A stretch of DNA of 64,000 bases from Aliiroseovarius sp. F20344 (GCF_023016155.1 NZ_JALKBG010000006.1:186001-250000), one strand, 5' to 3'; positions 26,259-36,368 are shown, numbered from the stretch's first letter. Notes: generated by a model not told the origin, from the letters alone. Program-made: numbers and translations.

Positions 26259-26750
26259 TCAGTTCACCTTCCGGGTCGGCGTGAAAGGCAGGGGTAAGAC
26301 GGGCACCCCATCCTCTATCAATTTCTTAGCGTCTTCTAGCTTGGTCTCGCCATAGATCGCACGCTCTGGCGCTTGGCCCAGATGCATGGCGCGGGCTTCT
26401 TTGGCGAAATCCTCGCCCACGTAATCGCTTTCAGCCTCGACCTTGGCGCGCAGCTTCGAGATCTCTGCCTCAATCTCGGCCTGCACCTCAGGGGGTGGGG
26501 CGACATGGGGCGTTGGGGCTTGGGCCGCGGCAGCGGGCGGCGCAGGTTTGGTTTGCGGCACGGCTGGTTTTTGGGCCGCATTTCGGGCCGGGCGCACCTT
26601 TGGCGCCATCAGTGATTTCTCGACATTTGAAGAGCCACAATCCGGGCACGCAACATGACCCGCCGCGCGCAATCCATCAAAGGCGTCGGCGTTCTGGAAC
26701 CAGCTTTCAAAGCTGTGGTTCTGGTCACATTTCAAGGCGTAGCGGATCAT
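26259..26750 (-). CDS. DUF1178 family protein
   Basis: 163 residues. The N-terminal part MIRYALKCDQNHSFESWFQNAD and CPDCGSSNVEKSLMAPKV has the DUF1178 pattern: a Cys-x(n)-Cys-x2-Cys zinc-ribbon-like motif. An Ala/Pro-rich linker (about 70-95) follows, then the helical C-terminal segment YVGEDFAKEARAMHLGQAPERAIYG. The function of the family is unknown. I start at 26750 because the family begins MIRYxLxC; the nine-residue extension is not family-like. It lies upstream of nothing obvious and about 100 bases from the Nudix gene on the same strand. Confidence 0.88.
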   Translation of the reverse strand: MIRYALKCDQNHSFESWFQNADAFDGLRAAGHVACPDCGSSNVEKSLMAPKVRPARNAAQKPAVPQTKPAPPAAAAQAPTPHVAPPPEVQAEIEAEISKLRAKVEAESDYVGEDFAKEARAMHLGQAPERAIYGETKLEDAKKLIEDGVPVLPLPFTPTRKVN

Positions 26751-26846
26751 AGGGTTCGATTGTTCAAGTGAAGTCACTTACTGCGAAGGATATATGAAAC
26801 TCGCAACCCAGTTTCGCAAGACCCATCCCCCGGTCTTTCTGGTAAA

Positions 26847-27347
26847 TCAGGCCTTTCGAAGGGCCTTAGGCGTGAAATCCTTGATGATCTGGCTCAGTTC
26901 GGGCTCAGATACCATTTGCGCTGCTTTCTTGCGGCTCACCCACTTGCGACGGCGCTCACCCTTTTCCGGATAAGACTTCAGCTGCCGTTTGACCTTCAAC
27001 GGAAACACAGCAACGACGCAAGGAAGCTTTTCGCCCGCAAACCCTTTGTCATAGGCGTAAAACCCCAGCACTTGATGATAGAGCTTTCCTTCAACTCCAG
27101 CCTCTTCATAGGCTTCGGTTGCGGCTGCACCGGCGGGGGTTTCCCCGTCCATCGGCCATCCTTTGGGAATGATCCAACGTCCGGTTCCGCGTGATGTGAT
27201 CAGAAGAAACTCGACCTTGCCATCATGTATACGGAAAGGCAGCGCGCCAAACTGCGTGCGCACGGATCGCTTGTCGCTCAGTGAAAGCCGAATTGGCTTT
27301 TGTCTACCTTTAGCAATCGTCAATTTCTTACCGCTCTTGCTACCCAT
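26847..27347 (-). CDS. Nudix hydrolase
   Basis: 166 residues. The Nudix box GX5EX7REUXEEXGU is read as G63-WPMDG-E69-TPAGAAA-T77-EAYEEAGV. It is intact except that the usual Arg is Thr77, a change that can lower or alter activity but occurs in natural members. GRWIIPKGWPMDGE is like diadenosine-polyphosphate or inositol-polyphosphate (DIPP/MTH3-type) hydrolases. The N-terminus is strongly basic. A likely role is in removing modified or signalling nucleotides. It is monocistronic and close to metG upstream. Confidence 0.88.
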   Translation of the reverse strand: MGSKSGKKLTIAKGRQKPIRLSLSDKRSVRTQFGALPFRIHDGKVEFLLITSRGTGRWIIPKGWPMDGETPAGAAATEAYEEAGVEGKLYHQVLGFYAYDKGFAGEKLPCVVAVFPLKVKRQLKSYPEKGERRRKWVSRKKAAQMVSEPELSQIIKDFTPKALRKA

Positions 27348-27489
27348 CTTTCCGGTCAGCTTATCCGGTTATTGTTATTCTTCCTCAAAGATAGCCTGTT
27401 TCAAGGCGAAATAAAGGAAAAAACAGCAGATATGGTGGGAAAGGGCGCGTGCGGCCCCAGATCAGGTGCCGTGTTAAGAACGGCCGAAA

Positions 27490-27520
27490 AAAACGCCCCG
27501 ACCGATTGGTGGGGCGTTTT
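27490..27520 (-). terminator. Terminator of metG
   Basis: Ten-base perfect stem AAAACGCCCC (27490-27499) with GGGGCGTTTT (27511-27520). The minus-strand read-out ends in seven T. It is 27 bases beyond the metG stop codon. Confidence 0.9.
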
Positions 27521-27547
27521 AAATGCGATGTGGATCGTTTGTGGGGC

Positions 27548-29263
27548 TTAGTCCCGCGTGCCTGCGAACTTCTCTTGCCATTCCTCACGCTGTTCGTCGG
27601 CGATCTTGGCGAAAAGGTTTTCCGGCACCGTAAAGGCATGCCCCTCTTTCAGCGTCGCAAGGGCTTCGCCCACGTCGCCGGGCCACTCCATGTCGGTGTT
27701 CATGGCGTCTCGCAGCGTTTCTGACGCATCGGGGATGAACGGGGCCGACAAAACGGCGTAAAGACGGATCAGGTTCAGCGCCAGGCGGATCTGGGCTGCG
27801 GCTTGATCGGGGTCGGTCTTGAAGGTTGCCCAAGGCGCGGCCGCTTGCAGGTATTCGTTGCCAGCGACCCAGATGCCACGCAGTTCCTGTGCGGCTTTAC
27901 GCACATCCATGGCTTCCATGTGAGCCTCATAGGTGCGAACCTTAGCGTTCAGATCGGAAATCAGGGCAGCTTCAGCCTCGCCGTATTCGCCGCCTTCCGG
28001 CACTGCTTCCGAGAATTTTGAACGGCAGAACTTGGTGACGCGGCTCACAAAGTTGCCCAGCACGTCAGCGAGGTCTTTGTTCACCGAAGTCTGGAAGTTC
28101 TCCCAAGTGAATTCACTATCTGAGTTCTCGGGCGCATGGCTCAGGAGCCACCAGCGCCAGTAATCCGCAGGCAAGATCGAAAGGGCCTGATCCATAAAGA
28201 CGCCACGGCCTTTCGATGTCGAGAACTGACCGCCATCGTAGTTCAAGTAGTTGAACGATTTGATGTAGTCGACCAGCTTCCACGGTTCTTCCGACCCCAT
28301 GATCGTCGCCGGGAAGGACAGCGTGTGGAAAGGGACGTTGTCTTTGCCCATGAACTGCACGTAACGCACGTCATCGGCACCCTTGTCGGTACGCCACCAG
28401 CGCTGCCAGAAGTCGTCGCCTTCGCCCAGGTCATCGGCCAGTTCGGCGGTCGCCGCGATATATTCGATCGGCGCATCGAACCAGACATAGAAGACCTTGC
28501 CTTCCATACCTGGCCAATCCTCGCCCCCCTTTTTCACCGGCACGCCCCAGTCCAGATCGCGCGTGATGCCGCGGTCTTGCAACCCGTCACCATCGTGCAG
28601 CCACTTCTTGGCAATGGATGTGGTCAGCACCGGCCAGTCGGTCTTGGCATCGATCCACGCATCCAGCTTGTCCTTCAGCTTGGATTGGCGCAGATACAGA
28701 TGCTTGGTCTCGCGCACTTCCAGATCGGTTGATCCGGAAATGGCCGAGCGCGGGTTGATCAGGTCGGTGGGGTCCAGCTGCTTGGTGCAGTTTTCACACT
28801 GGTCACCACGCGCGCCGTCATAGCCACAGTTGGGGCATTCGCCCTCGATATAACGATCCGGCAGGAAGCGGCCATCGGCGTTGGAATAGACTTGCTTTTC
28901 CGACACTTCTTCGATCAGCCCATTGTCTGCTAGCTTGCCCGCAAAATGCTGGGTCAGCTTGTGGTTGCGGTCGCTGGACGAGCGGCCGAAATTGTCGAAG
29001 GACAGACGAAAGCCCTCAGCGATTTCGGCTTGAACTGCATGCATTTCGGCACAGAACTCGGCGACTGGCTTACCTGCTTTTGCCGCGGCCAGTTCAGCGG
29101 GTGTGCCATGTTCGTCAGTGGCGCAGATGAACATGACCTCGCGGCCCCGGCAGCGGTTATAGCGGGCATAAAGGTCCGCAGGCAGCTGCGAGCCAACCAG
29201 ATTGCCAAGGTGCTTGATCCCGTTGATGTAGGGGATCGCAGAAGTGATGAGGACGCGGTTCAT
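27548..29263 (-). CDS. metG: Methionyl-tRNA synthetase
   Basis: Class I aminoacyl-tRNA synthetase, 571 residues. The HIGH motif appears as HLGN at 18-21. The zinc knuckle [17 protein letters not shown] is around residues 134-150, and the KMSKS equivalent is [10 protein letters not shown]. The C-terminal anticodon-binding helical bundle is present, and no extra C-terminal tRNA-binding domain is seen, so it is the short form. Followed by a strong terminator. Confidence 0.97.
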   Translation of the reverse strand: MNRVLITSAIPYINGIKHLGNLVGSQLPADLYARYNRCRGREVMFICATDEHGTPAELAAAKAGKPVAEFCAEMHAVQAEIAEGFRLSFDNFGRSSSDRNHKLTQHFAGKLADNGLIEEVSEKQVYSNADGRFLPDRYIEGECPNCGYDGARGDQCENCTKQLDPTDLINPRSAISGSTDLEVRETKHLYLRQSKLKDKLDAWIDAKTDWPVLTTSIAKKWLHDGDGLQDRGITRDLDWGVPVKKGGEDWPGMEGKVFYVWFDAPIEYIAATAELADDLGEGDDFWQRWWRTDKGADDVRYVQFMGKDNVPFHTLSFPATIMGSEEPWKLVDYIKSFNYLNYDGGQFSTSKGRGVFMDQALSILPADYWRWWLLSHAPENSDSEFTWENFQTSVNKDLADVLGNFVSRVTKFCRSKFSEAVPEGGEYGEAEAALISDLNAKVRTYEAHMEAMDVRKAAQELRGIWVAGNEYLQAAAPWATFKTDPDQAAAQIRLALNLIRLYAVLSAPFIPDASETLRDAMNTDMEWPGDVGEALATLKEGHAFTVPENLFAKIADEQREEWQEKFAGTRD

Positions 29264-29332
29264 GTGAGCTCCCGTAACGTGTTTGTCGCCGTATACGACA
29301 TGCCCTGCGTCGTGACCAGAGGGTCAAAGTCC

Positions 29333-30556
29333 TTAGCCTCGATCCCGAAGCTTGCCAAACAGCCGCCCCATCGAGAACGTGGTGCGCGGGGTATAGGTAT
29401 AGGGAGTACGTTCGTCCAAAGTCGGGCGGTGACGCATCCGCGTCAGGCCGAAGCCGATTAGCACCGCATGGCCCACTGCGATCATCGCAAACAGGGCAGT
29501 CGGGCCAAAGCTTTCGATGAGGTTCGAGGCCAACAGCGGTGACGCAATCGCTCCCACCGCGTAGTAAAACATCAAGGCCGCCGACAGCTCGACCCGTTCT
29601 TCGCTGCTGGCAAAGTCATTTGCGTGGGCTGCCGCGACCGAAAAGATGGGGAAAGTCGTGAAGCCAAAGAACCCGGCGGTCAGGAATATGCCGGTGATAC
29701 CGGATCCTGCCGCCAGCACCGTGACCATGCAGCTAAAGATTGCCGAGATTGACAACCAAATCAGCACCCAGCGCCGATCATATCGGTCCGCCAGCCAGCC
29801 CGCCGGAAGCTGCGCAAGTGCGCCACCCAAGACGAAGGCAGCTAGAAACCACGCCAGCTGACTGGTCTCTAACCCCACCTCGTTGCCGTAAATCGGGCCG
29901 ACCATGCGAAAAGCGGATGTGGTGATGCCGGATGTGATTACCGCTGCAACGGCCAAAGGAGACCGAGTCCATGCCAACGCGGGTCGCAAGCGCGGCGCAT
30001 CGGGGATTTGCGGTTGGCGAGCGCGTGTAAGAGCCAAGGGCAGGATGGCGGCACAGCAGATCATCGCCAATATGTTGTAGCTGACGTAATGCGCGGGCTC
30101 CAACACTGCGATCATCAACTGAGCACCTAACGATCCCCCAAGCTCGATGATACGATAACCGCCCATCACGCGGCCCCTTGTGTCGTTGGTGACCCGCGCG
30201 TTGATCCAGCTTTCTAAAACCGTGTAACTGCCTGCAACACACAGCCCCGTTGCCATCCGCATCACTGCCCATGCATAAGCGTCGACCCACATCATGTGTG
30301 CCAGCAGGCCTATGGCACCAAGAGCAGCAAATCCGGCATAGGCGCGGGCGTGACCGACGGTTCCCATCAGGCGCGGCGCCCACCAGCAGCCAACGAAGAA
30401 GCCCACGAAATGCGCGGACCCCAGTAAACCGACCTCGGCCCGAGTAAATCCAAGCGTCAGGCCCGAAACCGCGTCAAGCGGGGCCGCGCCGCCGGAACTC
30501 AGCTGCACAAGCACAACGGACAGCAGCAAGGGAGTAAAGCTTAGAAACAATCGCAT
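29333..30556 (-). CDS. Major facilitator superfamily transporter
   Basis: 407 residues, twelve hydrophobic segments. The loop between helices 2 and 3 reads APRLMGTVGHARAYAG, a weak form of the MFS motif, and helix 8-9 has GWLADRYDRRWVL, the repeat of that motif. RMATGLCVAGSYTVLESWINARVTNDTRGR is typical of the YcaD/sugar-phosphate-like MFS group seen in Rhodobacteraceae. The substrate is unknown. I choose ATG 30556, preceded by GAGGTG; the TTG four codons upstream is less likely. Divergent from an ABC ATPase gene. Confidence 0.88.
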   Translation of the reverse strand: MRLFLSFTPLLLSVVLVQLSSGGAAPLDAVSGLTLGFTRAEVGLLGSAHFVGFFVGCWWAPRLMGTVGHARAYAGFAALGAIGLLAHMMWVDAYAWAVMRMATGLCVAGSYTVLESWINARVTNDTRGRVMGGYRIIELGGSLGAQLMIAVLEPAHYVSYNILAMICCAAILPLALTRARQPQIPDAPRLRPALAWTRSPLAVAAVITSGITTSAFRMVGPIYGNEVGLETSQLAWFLAAFVLGGALAQLPAGWLADRYDRRWVLIWLSISAIFSCMVTVLAAGSGITGIFLTAGFFGFTTFPIFSVAAAHANDFASSEERVELSAALMFYYAVGAIASPLLASNLIESFGPTALFAMIAVGHAVLIGFGLTRMRHRPTLDERTPYTYTPRTTFSMGRLFGKLRDRG

Positions 30557-30739
30557 CAGGCACCTCAATTATCACAAACTTGGCAGCTGAGGCACAGTGA
30601 TCCGTCTCGTCTGCGACCTCTGGCTTCATTGGCTGTCGTTTTTCGCTGTTTCGCTTGCGGGGCGCTGGGGGGGCTGGTAAGCGAAGGAAACCTGATGGAA
30701 ACGATAGGAATTGCATCGGGCAAAAGGAAGGCAACGCGA

Positions 30740-31831
30740 ATGGACGGAACAGGCCAGACCACAGCACGGCTTGAGGTGCGCGGTCTAAAACGCAGTTTTG
30801 GCGGGCTGGATGTGGTGCGCGATGTGTCCTTGTCCCTTCAAGCCGGGCAGGTGACCGGGCTTCTGGGGCCATCTGGTTGCGGGAAATCCACCACGCTTCG
30901 GATCATCGCGGGCGTCGACAGCCAGACCGAAGGCGAGGTCTGGATTGATGGTCAGATGGTGGCGGGTCCGGGCGTATTCGTTCCGCCTGAAAAGCGCCAC
31001 ATCGGATTGATGTTCCAGGATTTTGCGCTGTTTCCACACCTGTCAGTTGGGGACAATGTCGCCTTTGGCCTGACGGGCACGCGAACGGAAAAGCGCCAAC
31101 GCGTACATGAATTGCTGGATAAGGTTGGCCTTGGCACCTTTATCGACAAGTTCCCGCATGAATTGTCGGGCGGCGAACAACAGCGCGTGGCGCTTGCTCG
31201 GGCACTCGCACCCCGGCCGTCAATCATGCTGATGGATGAACCATTTTCCGGGTTGGACAACCGTCTGCGCGACGGCATCCGGGACGAAGCGTTGAGCATC
31301 CTGAAAGAGGAAGGCGCCGCCGTGCTTCTGGTCACCCACGAACCGGAAGAAGCGATGCGCATGGCAGACGAAATCGCCCTGATGCGCGCGGGTCAGATCG
31401 TGCAGCGCGGCGCGCCCTATAACGTTTACAACACGCCCGTGGATCTGCAGGCGGCGGCGTTCTTTTCGGATGTAAATGTCATCTCGGGCAAGGTCGAAGG
31501 CGCGCTGACGCAAACGGCCTTTGGTCAGTTCCTTGCGCCCGGTGTGCCGGATGGGTCGCAAGTTGACATCGTGATCCGCCCCCAGCATCTGAAAATTGAC
31601 TTTGATCGAGGTGGCGTTGGCCCGAGCCCCACGCCGGACCACGGCGTCTGGGCACGTGGCTTGGTAAAACGCGCGCGTTTTATCGGCAAAGAAAGTCTTG
31701 TCGAGTTCCAGATGGAGCGGGACGGGACCACCCTGACCGCATCCGTTCCGTCAGTTTTCCTTCCTAAGCCGGAAACGGCGCTTTGGATCGCCATTCGTCG
31801 TGACCGTTGCTTCGTTTTCCCGCGCAAATGA
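30740..31831 (+). CDS. ABC transporter ATP-binding protein (FbpC/PotA-like), orphan
   Basis: About 363 residues. The ABC domain shows Walker A GPSGCGKSTT, the Q-loop FQDFALFPHLS, signature LSGGEQQRVALARAL, Walker B IMLMDEPFSGLD and the H-loop VTHEPEEA. A C-terminal TOBE-type domain (about 240-360) is typical of importers for iron, polyamines, sugars or thiamine. No permease or binding-protein gene is adjacent. Two starts are plausible: ATG 30740 with GGAAGG eight bases upstream, or ATG 30695 with AAGGA six bases upstream, which adds 15 residues. Confidence 0.9.
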   Translation: MDGTGQTTARLEVRGLKRSFGGLDVVRDVSLSLQAGQVTGLLGPSGCGKSTTLRIIAGVDSQTEGEVWIDGQMVAGPGVFVPPEKRHIGLMFQDFALFPHLSVGDNVAFGLTGTRTEKRQRVHELLDKVGLGTFIDKFPHELSGGEQQRVALARALAPRPSIMLMDEPFSGLDNRLRDGIRDEALSILKEEGAAVLLVTHEPEEAMRMADEIALMRAGQIVQRGAPYNVYNTPVDLQAAAFFSDVNVISGKVEGALTQTAFGQFLAPGVPDGSQVDIVIRPQHLKIDFDRGGVGPSPTPDHGVWARGLVKRARFIGKESLVEFQMERDGTTLTASVPSVFLPKPETALWIAIRRDRCFVFPRK

Positions 31832-32018
31832 CGGGCTAGAACCTAGAATCGGTTGGCTGTGTGCATCGGCCAATCATGGCTGTACCCTTGCGAAACCCCG
31901 CGCCGCCCTGCGACAAGCCGCCTCAATTCGCTGAAATAACCGCTGTTCAGGTAGTTTTTTCCCTTTGGGGCTTTGAACTTCCCGCTCAAGGCAATAAATG
32001 TTTCTGGCGATATATCTA

Positions 32019-32040
32019 CGAAAGCCCCCAAAGGCTTTCG
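32019..32040 (+). promoter_or_regulatory. Hairpin in the tatA leader
   Basis: CGAAAGCC (32019-32026) and GGCTTTCG (32033-32040) form a perfect eight-base stem, seventeen bases before the tatA start and just ahead of its GGGAG ribosome binding site. It lacks a T-tract, so it is more likely a stabilising or regulatory 5' structure than a terminator. Confidence 0.45.
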
Positions 32041-32056
32041 GACTAGGGAGAAAAAC

Positions 32057-32272
32057 ATGCTCAACAATATCGGCCTTCCGGGCCTTCTGCTGATTGCCGT
32101 CGTGGTGCTGGTTCTGTTCGGCCGCGGCAAAATCTCGTCCCTGATGGGGGAAGTCGGGAAAGGCATCACCGCTTTCAAGAAAGGCGTGGATGACGGCAAG
32201 AAGGAAATCGAAGACGAAGCTGCCGAAGTCGCCAAAGACGTGACTCCTGAAACCGAGAACGACAAGGCGTAA
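32057..32272 (+). CDS. tatA: Twin-arginine translocase subunit TatA
   Basis: 71 residues: one short membrane helix ([20 protein letters not shown]), the conserved FG hinge and an amphipathic helix ([16 protein letters not shown]), then an acidic tail. TatA multimers form the transient pore for folded proteins. The ATG at 32057 follows GGGAGAAAAAC; a frame extending upstream is unlike TatA. First gene of tatABC, 24 bases before tatB. Confidence 0.96.
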   Translation: MLNNIGLPGLLLIAVVVLVLFGRGKISSLMGEVGKGITAFKKGVDDGKKEIEDEAAEVAKDVTPETENDKA

Positions 32273-32296
32273 GCCGCCCAGGGAAAGGCGCAGCCT

Positions 32297-32890
32297 ATGT
32301 TCGACATCGGGTTTACCGAGCTTCTGCTTATCGGGGTTGTAGCCCTGATCGTGGTGGGTCCAAAGGACCTGCCCGGCATGTTCCGTACGCTGGGTCGGTT
32401 CACCGCCCGTGCGCGCCAGATGGGGCGCGAATTCACGCAAGCCATGAACGACGCTGCGGACGAAAGCGGTGCAAAAGATATTGCCAGCACGCTGAAATCG
32501 GCCACATCGCCCAAGTCGATGGGGTTGGATGCGCTGAATAAGGCTGCAGACGGGTTTGAGAAATGGGACCCCGCCAAGGCCCGCCGCGACCAGAAAGAAA
32601 CCGACGCTGCCCTGAAAGCCAAAGAGGCTGAAGAGCGCGCCAAGCTTGCAGAAGACACAGCCAAGGCCGCCGAGAAAATCAGTGCTGCAAGCGCCAAGCC
32701 TAAAGTCGCGTCGAAAGCACCTGCTGCCAAAGCTAAGGACGCAAAGCCAGCCGCGAAGGCGAAGAAGCCCGCAGCGAAAAAACCGGCGGCTAAGAAGCCC
32801 ACAGCAAAGAAACCTGCTGCCAAGAAGCCCGCTGTGAAGAAACCGGCCACCAAGGCCAAGCCCAAATCTACGGATACATCTGACGCATGA
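32297..32890 (+). CDS. tatB: Twin-arginine translocase subunit TatB with long Lys/Ala/Pro tail
   Basis: 197 residues. [26 protein letters not shown] is the TatB membrane helix with the conserved Glu8 and the G-P hinge. An amphipathic helix and a charged coiled region follow. From about residue 130 to the end the sequence is a low-complexity basic tail built on the pentamer PAAKK, repeated about seven times as in histone H1 or AlgP-like tails. TatB forms the twin-arginine receptor with TatC. Its stop overlaps the tatC start by four bases. The tail is longer than in enteric TatB. Confidence 0.95.
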   Translation: MFDIGFTELLLIGVVALIVVGPKDLPGMFRTLGRFTARARQMGREFTQAMNDAADESGAKDIASTLKSATSPKSMGLDALNKAADGFEKWDPAKARRDQKETDAALKAKEAEERAKLAEDTAKAAEKISAASAKPKVASKAPAAKAKDAKPAAKAKKPAAKKPAAKKPTAKKPAAKKPAVKKPATKAKPKSTDTSDA

Positions 32891-33828
32891 GCGACACTGA
32901 CGAGATCGAAGACAGCTCGGCCCCGTTGATCGAGCATCTGGCCGAGCTGCGCACGCGGCTGATCCATTCCGCCATCGCCTTCATCATCGGCATGGTGATC
33001 TGTTTCACCGTCTGGAATCCGATCTTCAACTTCCTGACAGAGCCGCTCTGCTCGACGATGGCCGAGCGTGGACAAACCGATTGCGGACTGATCCTGATCA
33101 AGCTGCAAGAAGGCTTCTTCGTCGCGATCTCGATCTCGCTTTTCGGGGGATTGGTTCTATCCTTCCCCTATATCAGCTACCAGCTTTGGCGGTTTGTTGC
33201 GCCGGGCCTCTACAAATCCGAAAAGAACGCCTTCCTGCCCTTCATGTTGGCCTCACCCATCATGTTCCTGATTGGTGCCAGCTTTGCTTTTTACGTGGTA
33301 ATGCCGCTGGCCTTTGACTTCTTCCTCGGCTTCCAGCAATCGGGCAATGTGGGTGAAACTGGGGTTGAAGCATCGATTGATTTCCAAGGTTCCGTGCAGG
33401 AATACCTGCGCTTGTCGATCAAATTTATCGTGGCGTTTGGTCTTTGCTTCCAGCTTCCGGTGCTTCTGACCTTGATGGGGAAAGCTGGTCTGGTGTCCTC
33501 GCAAGGTTTGGCGGATGTCCGCAAGTATGCGGTGGTTGGCATTCTGGTGCTGGCTGCATTGGTTACGCCGCCCGATGTCATCACGCAGGTGATCCTATTC
33601 GTTGTGGTTTATGGCCTGTATGAAATCTCGATCCAGCTGGTGAAGCGTGTCGAAAACAAGCGCGAGGCAGAATTGCGTGCGCAAGGCTTGTGGTTCGACG
33701 ATGACGACGAAGAAGCTGAAGACGAACTGATGGCCGAGTTCGACGAGGACGAGGATGAAGACGACGGGGACAATGATCCCGACGACGATCCGGAAGATGA
33801 TCCGGGCATGGTCGAAACTGGCCGCTGA
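32887..33828 (+). CDS. tatC: Twin-arginine translocase subunit TatC with acidic tail
   Basis: 313 residues with six membrane helices. The N-terminal [17 protein letters not shown] is the conserved cytoplasmic recognition region for twin-arginine signals, and the ...[21 protein letters not shown] loop carries the conserved F-P-E/Y region. After the last helix (about residue 245) comes an extension of some 50 residues made almost wholly of Asp and Glu, ending GMVETGR. Typical TatC proteins end near residue 260. The terminal acidic tail faces the cytoplasm, as does the basic TatB tail. Confidence 0.95.
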   Translation: MSDTDEIEDSSAPLIEHLAELRTRLIHSAIAFIIGMVICFTVWNPIFNFLTEPLCSTMAERGQTDCGLILIKLQEGFFVAISISLFGGLVLSFPYISYQLWRFVAPGLYKSEKNAFLPFMLASPIMFLIGASFAFYVVMPLAFDFFLGFQQSGNVGETGVEASIDFQGSVQEYLRLSIKFIVAFGLCFQLPVLLTLMGKAGLVSSQGLADVRKYAVVGILVLAALVTPPDVITQVILFVVVYGLYEISIQLVKRVENKREAELRAQGLWFDDDDEEAEDELMAEFDEDEDEDDGDNDPDDDPEDDPGMVETGR

Positions 33829-33848
33829 CCCCCATCCTTTAGAAAATG

Positions 33849-33877
33849 AAAACGCGCCCCATTTGGGCGCGTTTTTT
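33849..33877 (+). terminator. Terminator of the tatABC operon
   Basis: Eleven-base stem AAAACGCGCCC (33849-33859) with GGGCGCGTTTT (33865-33875), followed by further T residues, twenty bases after the tatC stop. Confidence 0.93.
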
Positions 33878-33931
33878 GTTGTGCCGAGGTAATTTAAACT
33901 TTTTCAAATTCGGCCCGTGCGCACGTTAAAC

Positions 33932-33964
33932 CCTTTAAAACCCCGCCCAACCGCGCTTTAAAGG
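33932..33964. promoter_or_regulatory. Inverted repeat upstream of the DUF815 gene
   Basis: CCTTTAAA (33932-33939) and TTTAAAGG (33957-33964) are perfectly complementary across a GC-rich 17-base spacer. They extend to AACC/GGTT with one bulge. The repeat ends 37 bases before the gene start and could be an operator or leader hairpin. No regulator is suggested. Confidence 0.3.
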
Positions 33965-34001
33965 TTGCAAGCTTATCTGCGGGCGAGAAGGACCATCGAA
34001 T

Positions 34002-34847
34002 ATGGCGGATCAGGACATGATGAAACGTATTGCTGAAGCTTTGGAACGCATGTCTCCGGCCCCTTTGTCCGCGCCCGATTTTGATCAGGCAGATGCCTTT
34101 GTCTGGCATGTCTCCCCGGATCGGTTGGAACCTGTGATCCGCGTAAACCGCGTCTCGATCGATCTTCTTGTAGGCGTCAATCGTTCACGCGATACGCTTT
34201 TGGAAAACACGCTCCAGTTTGCCCGTGGGCTGCCCGCCAACAACGCGCTTTTGTGGGGCGCACGTGGCATGGGTAAATCGTCATTGGTCAAGGCAGTCCA
34301 TGCAGAGGTTCTGGCGCAGAGGCAGGCGTTGAAAATCGTCGAATTGCAACGCGAAGATCTGCCCTCGGTCAGCCGCCTTCTGAACCTTCTGCGTGGTTCG
34401 AACCATCGCTTCTTGCTGTTCTGTGATGACCTTTCGTTTAGTCATGACGATCAACATTATAAGTCGCTGAAAGCCGTACTGGACGGAGGCATCGAAGGCC
34501 GCCCGGACAACGTGGTTTTCTACGCCACATCCAACCGTCGCCACCTGATGCCCCGCGACATGATCGAGAACGAACGCTCCTCCGCCATAAACCCGTCCGA
34601 GGCGGTGGAAGAGAAAGTCTCGTTGTCCGATCGATTTGGTCTGTGGCTTGGTTTTCACCCCTGCGATCAGGATGAATACCTGTCGATGATCCGTGGCTAC
34701 TGCGATGCACATGGGGTTGAAATTGATGAAGAAACGCTGTGGGCCGAGGCCATCGAATGGCAAGCAACGCGTGGTGCGCGGTCAGGCCGCGTCGCGTGGC
34801 AATACTTCACCGATCTGGCAGGGCGCAAAGGTGTGAAGCTCGACTAA
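34002..34847 (+). CDS. DUF815 family AAA-type ATPase
   Basis: 281 residues. Walker A is GARGMGKSS at 86-94, and Walker B is FLLFCDDLSF near 130, followed by the conserved YKSLKAVLDGGIEGRPDNVVFYATSNRRHL, with sensor-1 Asn. The C-terminal part has DRFGLWLGFHPCDQDEYLSMI. DUF815 proteins are single-domain P-loop ATPases of uncertain role, possibly chaperone- or replication-related. GAAGGA precedes the ATG. It stands between tat and serS with its own terminator, so functional linkage to either is unproved. Confidence 0.9.
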   Translation: MADQDMMKRIAEALERMSPAPLSAPDFDQADAFVWHVSPDRLEPVIRVNRVSIDLLVGVNRSRDTLLENTLQFARGLPANNALLWGARGMGKSSLVKAVHAEVLAQRQALKIVELQREDLPSVSRLLNLLRGSNHRFLLFCDDLSFSHDDQHYKSLKAVLDGGIEGRPDNVVFYATSNRRHLMPRDMIENERSSAINPSEAVEEKVSLSDRFGLWLGFHPCDQDEYLSMIRGYCDAHGVEIDEETLWAEAIEWQATRGARSGRVAWQYFTDLAGRKGVKLD

Positions 34848-34853
34848 ATGAAT

Positions 34854-34895
34854 AAGGGCGCAGATGATTGATCGTCCACGCCCTTGTAATTTTTT
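34854..34895 (+). terminator. Terminator after the DUF815 gene
   Basis: AAGGGCG (34854-34860) pairs with CGCCCTT (34879-34885) around an 18-base loop. TAATTTTTT follows on the plus strand. It is seven bases after the stop codon. Confidence 0.75.
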
Positions 34896-34908
34896 GGTCT
34901 AGCTACAG

Positions 34909-36201
34909 TTAAGCCAGCTTGCCATCGGCTGTGATGCGGGATTTGCCGCCCAGATAGGGATACAGAACCTCTGGCAGGGTGACCGATCCGTCCTCTTCCT
35001 GACCATTTTCAAGGACTGCAATCAGCGTACGGCCTACCGCGAGGCCCGAACCGTTCAGCGTGTGCAGGAACACCGGCTTGCCACCCTCGGCGGGTTTCAT
35101 ACGGGCGTTCATGCGACGTGCTTGGAAGTCTCCACAGGTCGAGATCGAGCTGATTTCGCGATACGTGTTCTGACCGGGCAACCAGACCTCAATGTCATGC
35201 GTGCGGATCGCGCCAAAGCCGATGTCCCCAGTACACAGCACCACGGTGCGGTAGGGCAGGCCGAGACGTTCCAGAATATCCTCAGCAAGCCGGGTCATAC
35301 GCTTGTGCTCGGCCTCAGATTCGTCTGGCTTGGTGATCGACACCATCTCGACCTTCTCGAACTGGTGCTGGCGCAGCATGCCGGCGGTGTCCCGCCCTGC
35401 GGATCCGGCTTCGGACCGGAAACACTGCGTGTGGGCCACATAGCGGCGCGGCAGATAGCTTTCTTCGACCGTGGCGCCATTGACGATATTGGTCAGCGGA
35501 ACTTCAGCCGTCGGCACCAACCACCAGCCATTGGTTGTCTGATAGCTATCCTCGCCAAACTTCGGTAATTGGCCCGTGCCCAGCATCATGTCTTCCTTGA
35601 CCAAGACAGGGGTCCAGGTCTCGGTCAGCTCATTTTCATTCACATGAACATCGAGCATGAACTGAGCCAGCGCGCGGTGTAGACGGGCGACAGCACCCGA
35701 CAACAGCATGAAGCGCGAGCCGGAAAGCTTCGCGGCAGTCTCGAAATCCAGACCGTCCTGTACGGCGGGCAACTCGTAGTGCTCGATCGGTTTAAAGGCG
35801 AATTCACGCGGGGTGCCCCAGCGATTGATCTCGACATTGTCGTCTTCGTCCTCGCCATCAGGCACATCATCCGCGATGATGTTTGGCAGACCCATCAACA
35901 GATCGGTCAGCTTTCCGTCCAGCTCTTTTGCTTGCTCGTTCAGCTCGGCAATCTCGGCCTTCTTTTCGCCGACCAGTGCACGCAGGCGCTCAAACTTAGC
36001 CTCATCCCCGGACGCTTTCGCAGCCCCAACAGACTTGGCTGCCTTATTGGCGTCGGCCTGTGCGGTCTCAGCTGCAAGAATGGCGGCCCGGCGGCTTTCA
36101 TCAAGTGACAGCACCTTGCCTGACAGGTCCGAAAGGCCCCGACGGGCCATTGCCTTGTCGAATGCTTGCGGGTTGTCACGGATCAGGCGGATATCATGCA
36201 T
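34909..36201 (-). CDS. serS: Seryl-tRNA synthetase
   Basis: Class II synthetase of 430 residues. The N-terminal antiparallel coiled coil (about 25-105) contacts the long variable arm of tRNA-Ser. Class II motifs 2 and 3 are present: [32 protein letters not shown], described here as one region near 260-290, and [18 protein letters not shown] near the end. It is convergent with the DUF815 gene and divergent from yajC. Confidence 0.97.
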   Translation of the reverse strand: MHDIRLIRDNPQAFDKAMARRGLSDLSGKVLSLDESRRAAILAAETAQADANKAAKSVGAAKASGDEAKFERLRALVGEKKAEIAELNEQAKELDGKLTDLLMGLPNIIADDVPDGEDEDDNVEINRWGTPREFAFKPIEHYELPAVQDGLDFETAAKLSGSRFMLLSGAVARLHRALAQFMLDVHVNENELTETWTPVLVKEDMMLGTGQLPKFGEDSYQTTNGWWLVPTAEVPLTNIVNGATVEESYLPRRYVAHTQCFRSEAGSAGRDTAGMLRQHQFEKVEMVSITKPDESEAEHKRMTRLAEDILERLGLPYRTVVLCTGDIGFGAIRTHDIEVWLPGQNTYREISSISTCGDFQARRMNARMKPAEGGKPVFLHTLNGSGLAVGRTLIAVLENGQEEDGSVTLPEVLYPYLGGKSRITADGKLA

Positions 36202-36368
36202 GGATCTGTCCTTTGGTTAAACGTAGGGCGCATATGCCAGATGGGCGCGCGAGGGGGAAGAGAAAACCTCGCCCCATGCTTGCTGGACAACCCACAGACC
36301 CCCATATAGGGTGCGCCGGACATTTGGGCAGGGCGACAGGGCCAGCCCGTGAAGAAAGGGACAAAACG

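Noticed and set aside
31843-33108. Minus-strand frame with AGFFxxGF repeats across tatA and tatB
   Set aside because: The apparent repeats are the antisense reading of the Lys/Ala tail of TatB.
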